DNA from: Styela clava
Lineage: Eukaryota > Chordata > Ascidiacea > Stolidobranchia > Styelidae
NCBI RefSeq assembly: GCF_964204865.1
Contig: NC_135255.1
Span: 16,087,135-16,151,134 of the forward strand
DNA length: 64,000 nt
Direction: 5' to 3'
Position 1 is the stretch's first letter. The number at the start of each line of letters is the position of its first letter. Below the pieces are notes generated by a model. It ran no database searches and had not been told where the DNA came from. It saw only the letters and a list, made by a program, of their open reading frames with translations. Position numbers and translations under genes: made by a program. This document shows positions 50,593 to 61,060 of this stretch, in pieces.

Positions 50593-50838
50593 TCATAAGT
50601 CGAACAGATCCCGACTACATTCCAAATCCAACAGCGTTTTTAGTACAGGTTTCCAGAAAGTTGTATGAGCTGTTGTAATATGTAGGTGACAAGGCTTGGT
50701 ATTTTGTTTTGTCTTGAAGCCTTGAATGGCGAAAATGTAATGCAATAACTTTCCGATTGCAGGAAATTGCTTCATATCGATACCAAAATATACATTGCGG
50801 TGCTTTGCTAAAAGGGGGATTTTTTTAACCATTCTGAA
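50593..50838 (-). other. Unrecognised open stretch behind a strong acceptor
   Basis: On the minus strand, ATCTTTCCCTTTTCAG is followed by an open frame of about 80 codons (MVKKIPLLAKHRNVYFGIDM, later TTAHTTFWKPVLKTLLDLEC) to a TGA. The composition is protein-like, but the family is unknown to me and no upstream exon was found. It may be a terminal exon or a decayed one. Confidence 0.3.
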
Positions 50839-51618
50839 AAGGGAAAGATTGATTTCAGACGTTGTGAAAATCACGTCGTTTAACTATGATTTTCCGGTAC
50901 TTCAACCGAAAACTATTTTTGGAAGAGGTCCATTGCTTTTGCCAACTTCTTTTTATATTCAGTACAATTTTTAATGGAACGTCATATAATGGAATGAACA
51001 CTTTACTAAACGAACTTGTTGCCAATTTATGTCATGCAATTACATTCATATTGTCAAATGACATTTTATGATATTTTGTTTAGCCTTTTTGTTCCTATCT
51101 TATCAATCTTTAAAAGTGGTTCCGTGTTGTACTCAGCAAGCAGATCTGAATTAACAGGGTTGACAAAAGTCTAAGATGAATTTCAAAATATTTTGGAATG
51201 GCATAAGAAGTAGTAAAAGAATTTATATGCATGTAATTAGCTGCTGTTCATATCAAACTTTATATGTCCTACAAGATAGCCGGCTGGACGATATATAGAT
51301 GCGCCTGTGCTTCTAAAGCAGTCGTCTTTTTTCGGAACGCTAACAATTTATTACTATGTGAAAAATTCAAAAAAAAAAATGAAATAAATTCGCAACAGAT
51401 GTATGTATTGTAATTTTGTTCAGACAGGTTTACTTGTAACCAAAAATGCCATTGCCGAATAGGCAAGATCATTTGTCGTAATAAAGTATGCATTATGATT
51501 ACAATCACGGCTGCTGTCAACGTTCACCAAGTTGCTACCTCGATATAAATGCTTCTATGAAACAATCATAATCGACGATGCAATGTTTTTGACAGAATTT
51601 AAAATAAACACATTAATT

Positions 51619-52377
51619 ATGGCAAATTTGAAGGAAATCTTCAAACGAAGAAAAAGAAACGCGGATGAGCATGAACATTCAGATGCTATAAATATGAAAA
51701 TATTTAAAACCAACGCTCAAGAACATTTTGCTATAGAAGAGACTAATTTAGGACAAAGTGAAAAAATTATCACAGAATTGGAAGAAGAATCAGAGAAATG
51801 GTTCGATATTGAAGAACTATCACAAAGTAACCTGCTTTCTAAAAACAAATTTGATAAATTAGCGGACAAGTTGCCTTCGAAAACGAATTGTAAGAAGCTA
51901 GATTTGATCTACAGTAGTTTTAATCATGGTTTCAGCCTTCAGACCCTTTATAGACGCAGCAGATCGTGGGCATTGCGTACGGAAGCGTTGGACGAAATAA
52001 CTCCTAGTATTCTAGTTATTTCCGATTTTGAGGACAATGTATTTGGCGCATTCAGTACTTCACTTCCAAAAATCCGAAGTCATCGTTTTATCGGCACCGG
52101 AGAGTCATTTGTGTTTACGCTAAAACCGAAACTGACTATTTATTCATGGTCTGAACGAAACGAGTACTTTATGAACTGTGGTAAAGATTATTTAACCATA
52201 GGGGGTTCTAATAAAAGTAAAACTCTGAATGAAACTGAACAACTAGGAACGGCGCTTTGGATCGATGATGATTTAAAATTCGGCAGAAGTATGAAATGTG
52301 AAACTTTTAATAGTGATATATTGTCATCGGAAGAGGATTTTAAAATAGCAGAAGTTGAACTGTGGACTTTCAAGTAG
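51619..52377 (+). CDS. TLDc-domain protein, copy 2 (intronless)
   Basis: The 252-residue protein is a clear paralogue of the one at 46533-47258. Shared blocks are IEELSQSNLL/TEELSQSNLI, HGFSLQTLYRRSRSW, DNVFGAFSTSLPKI, FIGTGESFVF, NEYFMNCGKDYLTIGGSN, LWIDDDLKFGRSMKCET, SDILSSEEDF and VELWTF. The N-terminus is basic (KEIFKRRKRN) and likely helical; the TLDc domain fills roughly residues 90-252. I chose ATG 51619 (context ATTATGG); an in-frame ATG at 51583 would add 12 residues. The proposed role is as for the family (oxidation resistance, V-ATPase contact), unproven here. It is transcribed away from copy 1, about 4.4 kb apart. Confidence 0.92.
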   Translation: MANLKEIFKRRKRNADEHEHSDAINMKIFKTNAQEHFAIEETNLGQSEKIITELEEESEKWFDIEELSQSNLLSKNKFDKLADKLPSKTNCKKLDLIYSSFNHGFSLQTLYRRSRSWALRTEALDEITPSILVISDFEDNVFGAFSTSLPKIRSHRFIGTGESFVFTLKPKLTIYSWSERNEYFMNCGKDYLTIGGSNKSKTLNETEQLGTALWIDDDLKFGRSMKCETFNSDILSSEEDFKIAEVELWTFK

Positions 52378-52459
52378 TTTTAAAAAATTTTTGACACGAC
52401 GTTTGCCTATATATCGTTTTGTTAATTAGATGTTGTTATCAGTATTTTCCCTTTTTTCT

Positions 52460-52760
52460 CGTTGTTCTTATCGTTGCTGTGAAAGATTGCTTTCTTATGA
52501 ACTAATGGAAGAATCTATTTGAAAGTGGTTAAAGATTGCTGTTGTTGTTGCTAGTAGGTTATTAACACTTTTATTCAAAAATGATGGAATTCGTTTTTCA
52601 AATTGAAATTTTGTGTGATGACGCCAAAAGTAGAAAATTTGGTGGTGAGTGAAGTAGTGATTGTTTTTAAGGAAGACTAATGTTACTGTGAAAGATTCAA
52701 TACTACTTTGTTCTGCGTGCCCATATACTTGAGCATTGCTCTCTTTTTTATGTGGTGGTT
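52460..52760 (+). repeat. Interspersed repeat, TTTCGTGTCCATATATTTGA family
   Basis: TTAAAGATTGCTGTTGTTGTTGC, CTGTGAAAGATTCAATACTAC and CGTGCCCATATACTTGAGCA match the copies at 21958 and 48720. It follows directly on the second TLDc gene. A related partial block occurs at 53110-53305 (TTTCGTGTCCATATCGTTGA). Confidence 0.55.
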
Positions 52761-53336
52761 GTTCTATAAAAGATTATATTCAAGTTTAAGCAACCCCATC
52801 AGTTTGAAAAAAATTATTAAAGATAATATATTGTACAGTATTTTTCGATTTATTTTGTTGCATTTGTTCATTTTATCTCAATTGTAATTTTTATTTCTGC
52901 CACAAATAAGACTTGTATAATGATTAGACCTGCGTGGAAATACGTCAACGAGCGTCACACTGAAATCATAAGAGTTAAAATTAAGAAGAAATACAGTTTA
53001 TGTGAAAACTTCAACTAATAGTGAGTAAGGGGCATAATACAATATTGAATATTTGAAGAAACATTTTTTACATCACACACCGATACGCTGTGTTAATACA
53101 TAATTACGTTTTTCAATTTTTTAATTTACAGCATGAGGGATATTAGCTTTACTTATCCATTTTCGAAAACTTTTTTGAGTTCCATGGAACCCGATACTTC
53201 ACCAAAAAAAAATCTGTTTTATTTTAACCAATGGGAAATTTTATCATGGCAACTTTTTTATATGACTTTCGTGTCCATATCGTTGAGCTTTTCTCTTTTA
53301 TTTTGAAATTGAAGTTTTATTCAAGTTAATTAATTC

Positions 53337-53521
53337 GGTATTCCCGTAGTATGTGAACCAAGATGGCGGACACCGGAACGTAGTATTTGTACCAGGTTAG
53401 GGTTAGGCCATAATTTCAGGTATAAAAACTACGGGAGTCACTTGGCTAGTCCCCGAACTCGTAATAGAATTTAACTACGTTCCGGTGTCCGCCATCTTGG
53501 TTCACATACTTTGGGATTACC
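53337..53521. mobile_element. MITE, GGYRCTCC family, subfamily 1 (internally deleted)
   Basis: It begins GGTATTCCCGTAGTATGTG and ends CACATACTTTGGGATTACC. CCAAGATGGCGGACACCGG on the left and CCGGTGTCCGCCATCTTGG on the right are perfect inverted partners. The middle is shorter than in 32473-32709. Confidence 0.86.
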
Positions 53522-54034
53522 ATTAATAGATGTATTTTGAATTTAAACACAATGTACGGTCCACTATTATTATTTTCTTCTATTTCGATATTGATTCATA
53601 TCTGGAGTGGATTAAATCCTTGATATTACAGTAACTTCAATTGTTTTGTATAATTTCCAATCATTCAGTGTTATTGTATATTTTTCTTTAAAATAAAATA
53701 TTTATGTATAGAGTCAAAATTGAATTGGAAAGTTCCAGGTTTGTATTGTCGCTACCGGATATTCGTTCCGTGGAGCACAATTAAGTAAAATGAGTTTATT
53801 TGGAATGCATATTCATATATAAGGATATGAAAACATGATCATATAGTCCCGGGAAATAACATTTTAGGGCACCAGGCACTCACTATCGAGTTGTTGATCA
53901 GTTTTCATTAGGTTGGCATTTCGAATAAAGTTTCCAAAAATATCGGAAACCAGTTCAAATTAGCCAGAAGTTATCGCCAGCTGGCGTAACCGATAGGTGA
54001 CCTATAGTATATTTATGTTTTACAACAACAAAGG

Positions 54035-54290
54035 CAATGTCACAAATATATTTTTTTGTGACAGCAACCTTTTGTTGCTCGCGGGCCAAAATTAAAGGTT
54101 GCAAGTCATTTACGGGCCGTATGTATATTCAGAAAGTTGAAAACCAAACGAATGATACTTTTTATAATAAAAATCAAGCAGTGATACATCTCTAGAATAG
54201 AATATTGATTTAATTCCTCATTGCATTGCATCTCAAAAAATTAGAATTTTTTGGCGCCATTGAACCTTTTGCATTCAGCATCAACTACTG
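54035..54290. repeat. hAT-like remnant
   Basis: GACAGCAACCTTTTGTTGCTC, GCGGGCCAAAATT and TTTACGGGCCGTATG match the layout of the remnant at 15889-16075. Borders are unclear. Confidence 0.45.
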
Positions 54291-55778
54291 CGTTATATTG
54301 CCAAACGAAACTATTTTCTCACCTACAAACTCTTAATTTTTAGTCCCCATTTTATCTTTAGCCAGGCTGAATGACAAGCCCTCTCCTTCTCTAAATCAAT
54401 ACAAACCTGTGCGATTCAAAAGCACTGGTTGTAATTAGGAATTATAACCAGTAAACGTAGAATAACTAGTAAAGATTTAGTTTTTTATTCATTTCACATT
54501 ATTACTGTTGCATGCTGATGATATTATCCTGATCTCTTATACGCCAGTTATATCGATTTAATTTGTATACTTTACTGTAGCCTTATGTTTTCCAGTTCAC
54601 ACTGCTATTAACAACACAGCTCACACACACATATAATGGAAACTTAATAAAAAATAATAAATAAAACTGATTTGATAAACTACGTCAGGTATTGTTGTTT
54701 CGGGCGGTGGGCTGGAACTATCCTTCAAAATGTAGTTCCTTTTAGTTCCATGGAAACATCAGAACAGGTTATTTGAAAAAATTTGATTCCTAGTTTTCTT
54801 CTTGTTTCCTGCTTTGGGACATACCGATCGCTGTGAATTCTGCTGTAACCACCAATATACACATCTCAATCGCTAGTGTTTGAAAGCGACCGGTATGCTA
54901 ATTATATAACAAAAAGACTAGTTACAGAATCAGAAAAGCAGAATAAAACCACATAAATTATAAAATCTAAATGATTTGAGACAAAATATGTCCTGGTATG
55001 CGGTGTTCTACTGTAAAATATGTTGCGGCAAAAGATCAAGCACAGAACTCGAGTACATCCTGATCTCATTAGTTGAAAACTGTAAATTCTCATGATGCAA
55101 TGCTATTATTTGAAGATATTGGTATGTTTTTTAACCACTGAAGCGTTTTCCAAATGCACCGCCCAATAGACTGGCATACGGTTCAAAAAAAGTACACAGA
55201 ACGCATCAACGCAATACCAGTTCTCACTACTACACATCAACGGGACATACTAATTTGCGTTCGATTTCGGCAGGGTTGACTTTTAAAAATTCGAATCTCG
55301 TAAACGAAGTCCACTTTATGCAAATGGTGAACGTCAAAAATCTTAAAAAGTTATATAGAATCATATTTGCACAAAAATGTTCGAGTGATAATCCATTTTT
55401 AAAGTTACTTGTTATTCTTTTGTTCTCTCAGTCAATCTCAGGCACTATAACATAATAATAACTAGCTGAGAAGCGTATCCTGCAATGCAATTGATCAATG
55501 TTTGTTCCGGAAATAAGTAGGATCTTAAGTTGAATTGCGCACACCCGTTTACGCCGAAATAATGACAAAAGGAAACAACTTGAACACAGATAAACGGCGA
55601 CGCAAAATTCATTCAGCATGTAACAGGATGTCGTGCGTTGTGTTATGTTTTGACGTGCGTCTGTTGTTTGATTTAGTGCAGTACGTATTAGCACCATCAC
55701 ATCTTATAAGGAGTAGGCGATCAACATTGTTTTTATCAAGTCATACTATTTATACAATTGAATAAAACTATTTTATCT
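54291..55778. other. Intergenic, no gene seen
   Basis: Overlapping short frames at 54902-55765 show no recognisable domain. Nothing else is supported. Confidence 0.4.
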
Positions 55779-56040
55779 AGGCCTCAGTGGTTTTCAAAAT
55801 TTTGAGCCGCGCCCCCCTTTTAGAATTTGTCAAGTCTCGCAGCCCACCTCAAAAAATAACTATAGCCAACAATAAGCTACAAATTACAGATGTCCAAAAT
55901 GAGGAAAAGTTATTATACAAAAAGGAACGGGCAGGATTAAATCTAACAAATATGCATATTTCTGATTAGCTTCACACCACATAAAATAAACACCTCTGCC
56001 ACCTCCATTGTGGGGCACTCTTCACCGTTTCAGAACCGCT
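55779..56040. mobile_element. hAT-like non-autonomous element
   Basis: It begins CAGTGGTTTTCAAAATTTTG with GAGCCGCGCCCCCC and ends CCGTTTCAGAACCGCTA, a degenerate inverted pair typical of hAT termini. No clear 8-bp duplication was found. Confidence 0.6.
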
Positions 56041-56415
56041 ACAAGAGATTTACAAGTAAAAGTCGTTTTATGCTATTCTGTATCTATTGCGGAAGACGAG
56101 GAGTAAGATGTTTGTACATATTAAGAGATTCTTATTCATTGCACGTGCAAAATGCATCTTTGCATCTCGAGACGTTAGCAAAACGCTTCCCTAGTAAATA
56201 TGCATGTTTCATTATAAATAAGACTGACAGCAAGTATTTGATGGTGTTGGGGAACCTTTAAAATAAATTGCAAATCAATCGTTAGTGTTACACACAGGAA
56301 AGCGTCTTCCGTTCGCTTTTATAAATGTCACGTGAGATCGAGCCTTATTTCGTGACCCATCAACTTCAAATCTCTTTGGAGTGAAGAGATCTGTTTTATT
56401 TCGCAGATTGCAATC

Positions 56416-59400
56416 ATGATGAAAGGAAATATTTTAAAGCTTTGCCTGTTCTGCCTTATTTCAGTTATATTTTATGAATTGAGGCATTTCAACGTAGTTA
56501 CTTTGACTTTTGAGCAACGTGATGGAAAAAGTGATCGAAGAGCAGGTGAACTATTTCCTATGCAAATGCATTTTATCTATCATGTAAATTAGAAGATAGT
56601 TGCAGCATCTACATAGCATGCCGAGATATCATGATATTATTTACAGATAGATTCGTATTTTATTTCAAGATTTCGATGTAGTTTATGTGTTGAAATATTA
56701 TTAGTGTGGGTATTCTACCATTCTCATTTTAAATCTGATAAAGGATAATTGAAGAATCCAGCTATCCAAGAGCCCAACAATTTGTCCCATGTCTGCTTGT
56801 ACTGATAATAAGTATATTTTGTTTATACAGGGTGTCCATGAAGTTCTATTCTTTTTTTCAAATTGCAAAGGAAATTTATCGATACCTTATATTGTTTTGG
56901 CCCTCACATATGTATTAAATTACTGATTAAAAAACAAGAAACCTGGTTAAGATATACTAAGAACTACTTCATAACAAAATTGAAATTGTAAAGGGAATTT
57001 ATTAACAATCTGTATATCATTATAAAACTGAAATTGAGGCTGAATCTCTAAATCTCTTTATCTTCAGATAAACATTCAACAAGAAACAGTGAATGGATCC
57101 AAGCAATAATCCTCAATACGGAAAAGGTAAGCATTCGATTTCATTATTGAAATATCATGTCACTTTATTACTTTTGTAACATTGACATTCTTATGTCAAT
57201 TCCGTATAAAATTGATATAATTTCTATTTTGTTTTGTCATCTTAAGAATGCGGCGCAGAATTGAGCAGCGGTTGAATTTTTGTATGCGTGTGTGTCTGCG
57301 TATTCAGTTTTCATGCATTTCTGTTTGTGACCTTATTATCGAACAGTCGATCGCGAGCTATTTTAAAGGTGTTGGTCGATCGCGGTCGAAAGCAGGTCGG
57401 CCACCCCTGCTTTATTATAAGCATGCAAATAAAAAAAGCATTTAATAAAACTTCACAAGCCTATACATGCAAAATTTGGCGCTTTAGAAGTGTGTGTACC
57501 AATATGAACGTAACTTATTTTGTTCGCCTACTTTACATCAAGTTTTATATTCACTTGGCTAACACAGACAGTCCCTGAACTCGTAATAGAACTAAAATAT
57601 ACTCAATCGGAAAGATTAGAGAAAATCGGAATAAAATTATGGCCTAATCCTGATACGTATTTGCCCTGGTATATATATTACGGAAGTATCCAAAAATTTT
57701 TGGTATGCGCGAGAGTGTCATGTGACGGAAATGACTCATTATTGGATTAAACACATGGAAAGTTTTCGCTTGCGCTCCAATCCTTATTTTAAATAAAGCG
57801 TTCTTCCTTTTCCATACTCGCAATTAGAAAGATTAAGAGTCATAGTCCAATTTGTACTCAACATGTGAATCTGGAAAGCTCAAAAAAAAAATAAAAATAC
57901 AGTTTGTGATCCTTACTAAATTAATTTATCACAAATGATCAAACAGGCCGAACAACGAGAACATCGCTGCCCCGACGTTATTGGAATAGGAGTACAAAAA
58001 TGCGGTACTCGAGCAGTGCACAATTTTTTGCAATTTCATCCTTATATCAGAGCGTTGAAGTACGAAAGTCATTTTTTCGATCAAAATAAGATTGAGGGAT
58101 TGGATTATTACAGGTGATATTTCATTAATATTTAATATTCATTATTTGTAATGCCTGATAGATATTCAACACAATGTTGAACTCTGGATAAATTTGCTAT
58201 TTTTTGTTGGGTCGACTGCCCGCAACGTATGCAACCGGTTCTAAGTTGTTTGTACCTAAGATGAAAGAAGCAGATAGAAGATTATTAGTTTGATTTTTTT
58301 TCAAAATTGAGTTCGATGGGACAATATACGTCACCAACGGTTTTGCTATCATATTTCAAGAAAAGCACTTCATATTTCGTTTTGCTTACTGATATTTCAG
58401 CAAACTTGGTAATCTCACATCTTACTATACTAGTACCGATGTACCTACCTCCATGTCTAAATACAGAATGTCCATAAAGTCCCTTCACAATTTCAATTAA
58501 CTATGACTTAACAAATAAGCAATTTACCAACGATTTTAGAATTTTGACACCATTTTCAGGCAAATTTTACCCACAGCTGCAGATCATGAACTAGTGATGG
58601 AAAAAACACCGGCATACTTTCGCACACTGCCTGACAATCTACCTCAAATAATGCATCAACTGATGCCAAATTTAAAAATAATTATCATTCTATGCAATCC
58701 AACACGACGGGCCCTATCAGGATTTGTCATGGCGGTGAGTTCTTGGAAGAAGAACACAAGATTTTTGGGCAACAAAAATGAGCCACGAAAGCAAAACAAA
58801 CGATTTTGAATTTCAATCCAATACAATGCAGTGTTTTTTGTTTTCGTGGCTCATTTTTGTTGCCCAAAAATTCTTGTGGCCCATTAACTTTTTATTACAA
58901 GGGGAAAACTACAAGAAAAATCAGGACCTTTCTGCAAAAATTTCAACGTTCATAATTAGAATGGAAATTACCACTTAGTCGCAGAAAACAGCATCGTCAT
59001 TGATTGCTGTTACAATCAAAACTAACTATTGTGACATAAATAAAACTAGCAATTTTTAATTGTTCTGTGACCGAGCAGTGGGCCACGACCCACTGGTTGA
59101 GAACCAGTGTTGTTTTGATGGAAGGCAGTCAGCACATAGAGTGAGTAAAAAGTAACTCTTCCCAAATCAGTCTAAAAGTCACATCTAGTTTCAGTGAGTT
59201 TTACCCAACTAATCAGTTTTAATGTCGTTTTTTTCTTCACTAATGATTCAATTTCTTTCTTGATCCGTTTAAGTATACAAAAACATTTATAAACTTATTC
59301 TGATGGCGGTTATTTTTTACAGCAAACTAGGAACAACAAGTCTGAAAACTTCGATTCATATGTTAAGGGCGTTTCACTAAAAAATTTGTCAGAAAATGCG

Positions 59401-59829
59401 AACAAAGTACAGCCACAACATATTTATAGAGGGATATATCATGCAAACATGGGTAGATGGATTAATGAGTTTCCTGATTCTCATTTTATCATCAATGGAG
59501 AGGATTTTTTAGTAAATCCTGGACTAGTGATAGAAGAATTGCAAGATTTTCTTAAAATTCCGAAACTGCTGCGCCGAGAGGATTTTTTTCGAAACGAAAC
59601 AACTGGTTTATTCTGCGTTAAAAAATGGTGGGAAAAGGAAATGGTTTCTGAAAATTGGAGCGAAAAATCAAACGTGGATTCTTGCTTATTACATAAAGGC
59701 ATGACTCGATCTAAAGTCGCTTTACCTCATTTTTCAATGTCGAATAATACCAGACAAGTCTTGAATGCCTTTTACAGACCACACAACGAAATTTTATACA
59801 AAATGTTAGGAAGAAATTTCGGATGGTAA
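56416..59829 (+). CDS. Heparan-sulfate-3-O-sulfotransferase-like protein (five exons, type II membrane)
   Basis: The exons are 56416-56545, 57068-57126, 57947-58113, 58560-58734 and 59323-59829; all introns are GT..AG and the phases fit, giving 345 residues. The N-terminus has a signal anchor (residues about 5-20, ILKLCLFCLISVIFY), as in Golgi type II sulfotransferases that use PAPS. The 5'-phosphosulfate loop is GVQKCGTRAV (Lys81), with Cys in place of the usual Gly. YESHFFD (Glu103) matches the catalytic-base segment of 3-O-sulfotransferases. MEKTPAYF is conserved. The 3'-phosphate segment reads CNPTRRALSGF where the family usually has RDPTERAISDY: Ser172 is kept, Arg and Asp are not. The C-terminal half includes INGEDFLVNPG and ends GRNFGW. 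The family transfers sulfate to heparan sulfate glucosamine; the substrate here is inferred only. Vertebrate relatives have one or two coding exons. Confidence 0.9.
56826..57014. mobile_element. Mariner-type MITE in sulfotransferase intron 1
   Basis: The left end is TACAGGGTGTCCATGAAGTT and the right end is degraded (AACAATCTGTA). The interior (TTTTGGCCCTCACATATG, TTCATAACAAAATTGAAATT) is the inverse of the copy at 43855-44036. Confidence 0.75.
57335..57412. repeat. hAT-like terminal fragment in sulfotransferase intron 2
   Basis: GGTCGATCGCGGTCGAAAGC followed by GTCGGCCACCCCTGCTTT is a common hAT terminus. Only one end is present. Confidence 0.5.
57478..57691 (+). mobile_element. MITE, GGYRCTCC family, subfamily 2
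   Basis: It begins GGCGCTTTAGAAGTGTGTG and ends TATATTACGGAAGTATCC. The 8-bp flanks CAAAATTT (57470-57477) and AAAAATTT (57692-57699) differ by one base. It lies in intron 2 of the sulfotransferase gene. Confidence 0.85.
58464..58500 (+). repeat. Mariner-type MITE fragment in sulfotransferase intron 3
   Basis: GAATGTCCATAAAGTCCCTT followed by CACAATTTCAATT matches the left end of the copy at 43855-44036. The remainder is missing. Confidence 0.6.
58755..58879. repeat. Hairpin-forming inverted repeat in sulfotransferase intron 4
   Basis: The arm 58755-58798 (GGGCAACAAAAATGAGCCAC inside) is mirrored by 58832-58879 (GTGGCTCATTTTTGTTGCCC inside), with a loop of about 33 bases. Downstream, CAGTGGGCCACGACCCACTG and GTTGAGAACCAGTG (59076-59109) look like a hAT terminus, so the hairpin may be the core of a decayed element. 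Confidence 0.7.
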
Positions 59830-59872
59830 CGTTATCTTTGAGTTGTTCATTTCAGCTTTTAATCTACTACAT

Positions 59873-60293
59873 TAGGGATGTGCAACCTTTAAATCAGGAG
59901 GGCCAGATACAAATAACTGGGTAAAACCTCGGGCCTCACTTTTATCAAACATATGCTATATGGTAGTTGCAGGCACTAAAATGTTGGCTATTGATCTTAT
60001 CACATGGGTTGTTCGCACAAGTTGTGCAAACATTGTAAAGTCATAGGCATAGATAAATTGGACTCAAGTCTAGGTTTCGCAATGCAAAGGGATTGGAATT
60101 ACTTTCACGTACCAAATTAAACTAAATTGAAAACTCGTTTCGGGAGCTGCACATCATTCGAAATTGGCACAAACTAAATTGAAAACTCGTTTCGGGAGCT
60201 GCACATCATTCGAAATTGGCACTCCTCCGCGAGGCGCATAAATTTTCCTTGGGGGCCGCATTCGGCCTGCGGACCTCCGGTTGCATACCCCTA
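59873..60293. mobile_element. hAT-type non-autonomous element downstream of the sulfotransferase gene
   Basis: The ends are TAGGGATGTGCAACC and GGTTGCATACCCCTA. The flanks TACTACAT (59865-59872) and TACTGCAT (60294-60301) match at 7 of 8. The interior includes GGGCCAGATAC, GGGGGCCGCATTCGGCCTGC and an exact 52-bp tandem duplication (60119-60222). Confidence 0.88.
60119..60222 (+). repeat. Exact 52-bp tandem duplication
   Basis: Two adjacent identical units, 60119-60170 and 60171-60222, both starting AAACTAAATTGAAAACTCGT and ending CGAAATTGGCAC. No mismatch is visible, so the duplication is recent compared with the decayed hAT around it. Confidence 0.85.
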
Positions 60294-60301
60294 TACTGCA
60301 T

Positions 60302-61060
60302 AATATAGGCTACCTAACTTTTATGTCGATTGAATGGTCAAATTTTGACAAACTTGCAACGAAAATTATATAAGTTTCAACCAAAAAATGTGCTCATCAT
60401 GTTTTAGTTAAAGATGTTAAGACAAGTTGTAAAAGCTGTGAGACTGCAAGTCTCAATTCTATGAAATGAGCGTATGGAAAATCCATGTGTTATATCTTTG
60501 TAGAAAATATTCGAAATTTTCAGTTGTCCGTTTATTTGGTTAGACTATACTAAAAATGGAAGACCTTTTCCGTGGCATTGAGAGGTTCTGACTTTGGATT
60601 TAGAGGCAAACTGCGTTTTTATTGAATTCCCAAATTTTACAAAAAATGATATTCAAATTTACACATAAATGTGAAAAAACGAGGTGCAAGTCGAGAACGT
60701 GGTAAAGTTTCATTATTTTATTTTGGAAATTAGCGTTTTCATTACGTTTCATATTCTCGCGAAGCCGCCTAAATCTTTCGAAATGTTACAGTAATACAAA
60801 CTTGGTGATTTACCGGGTGGTGATACGTCGCTTAATACTCATCTCCCCATACATAAATAATAGCAAAAATACAATACCGATTTAAATACTTTTTTTATAA
60901 TCGATGAATATAATCAATGAATATTTGATAACGTTATAACAAAACTACACTTTATTTACAATAGCACATTAACGGGGTATATAGTTTTTATTTATCTGAA
61001 GTAGTTTTTGTTCGTGATATCTCTAAATTGTGTAACGGCTTCATATATGAAAGAATGGAA
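60302..61060. other. Intergenic, no gene seen
   Basis: AT-rich, without recognisable exons or element ends. Confidence 0.4.
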
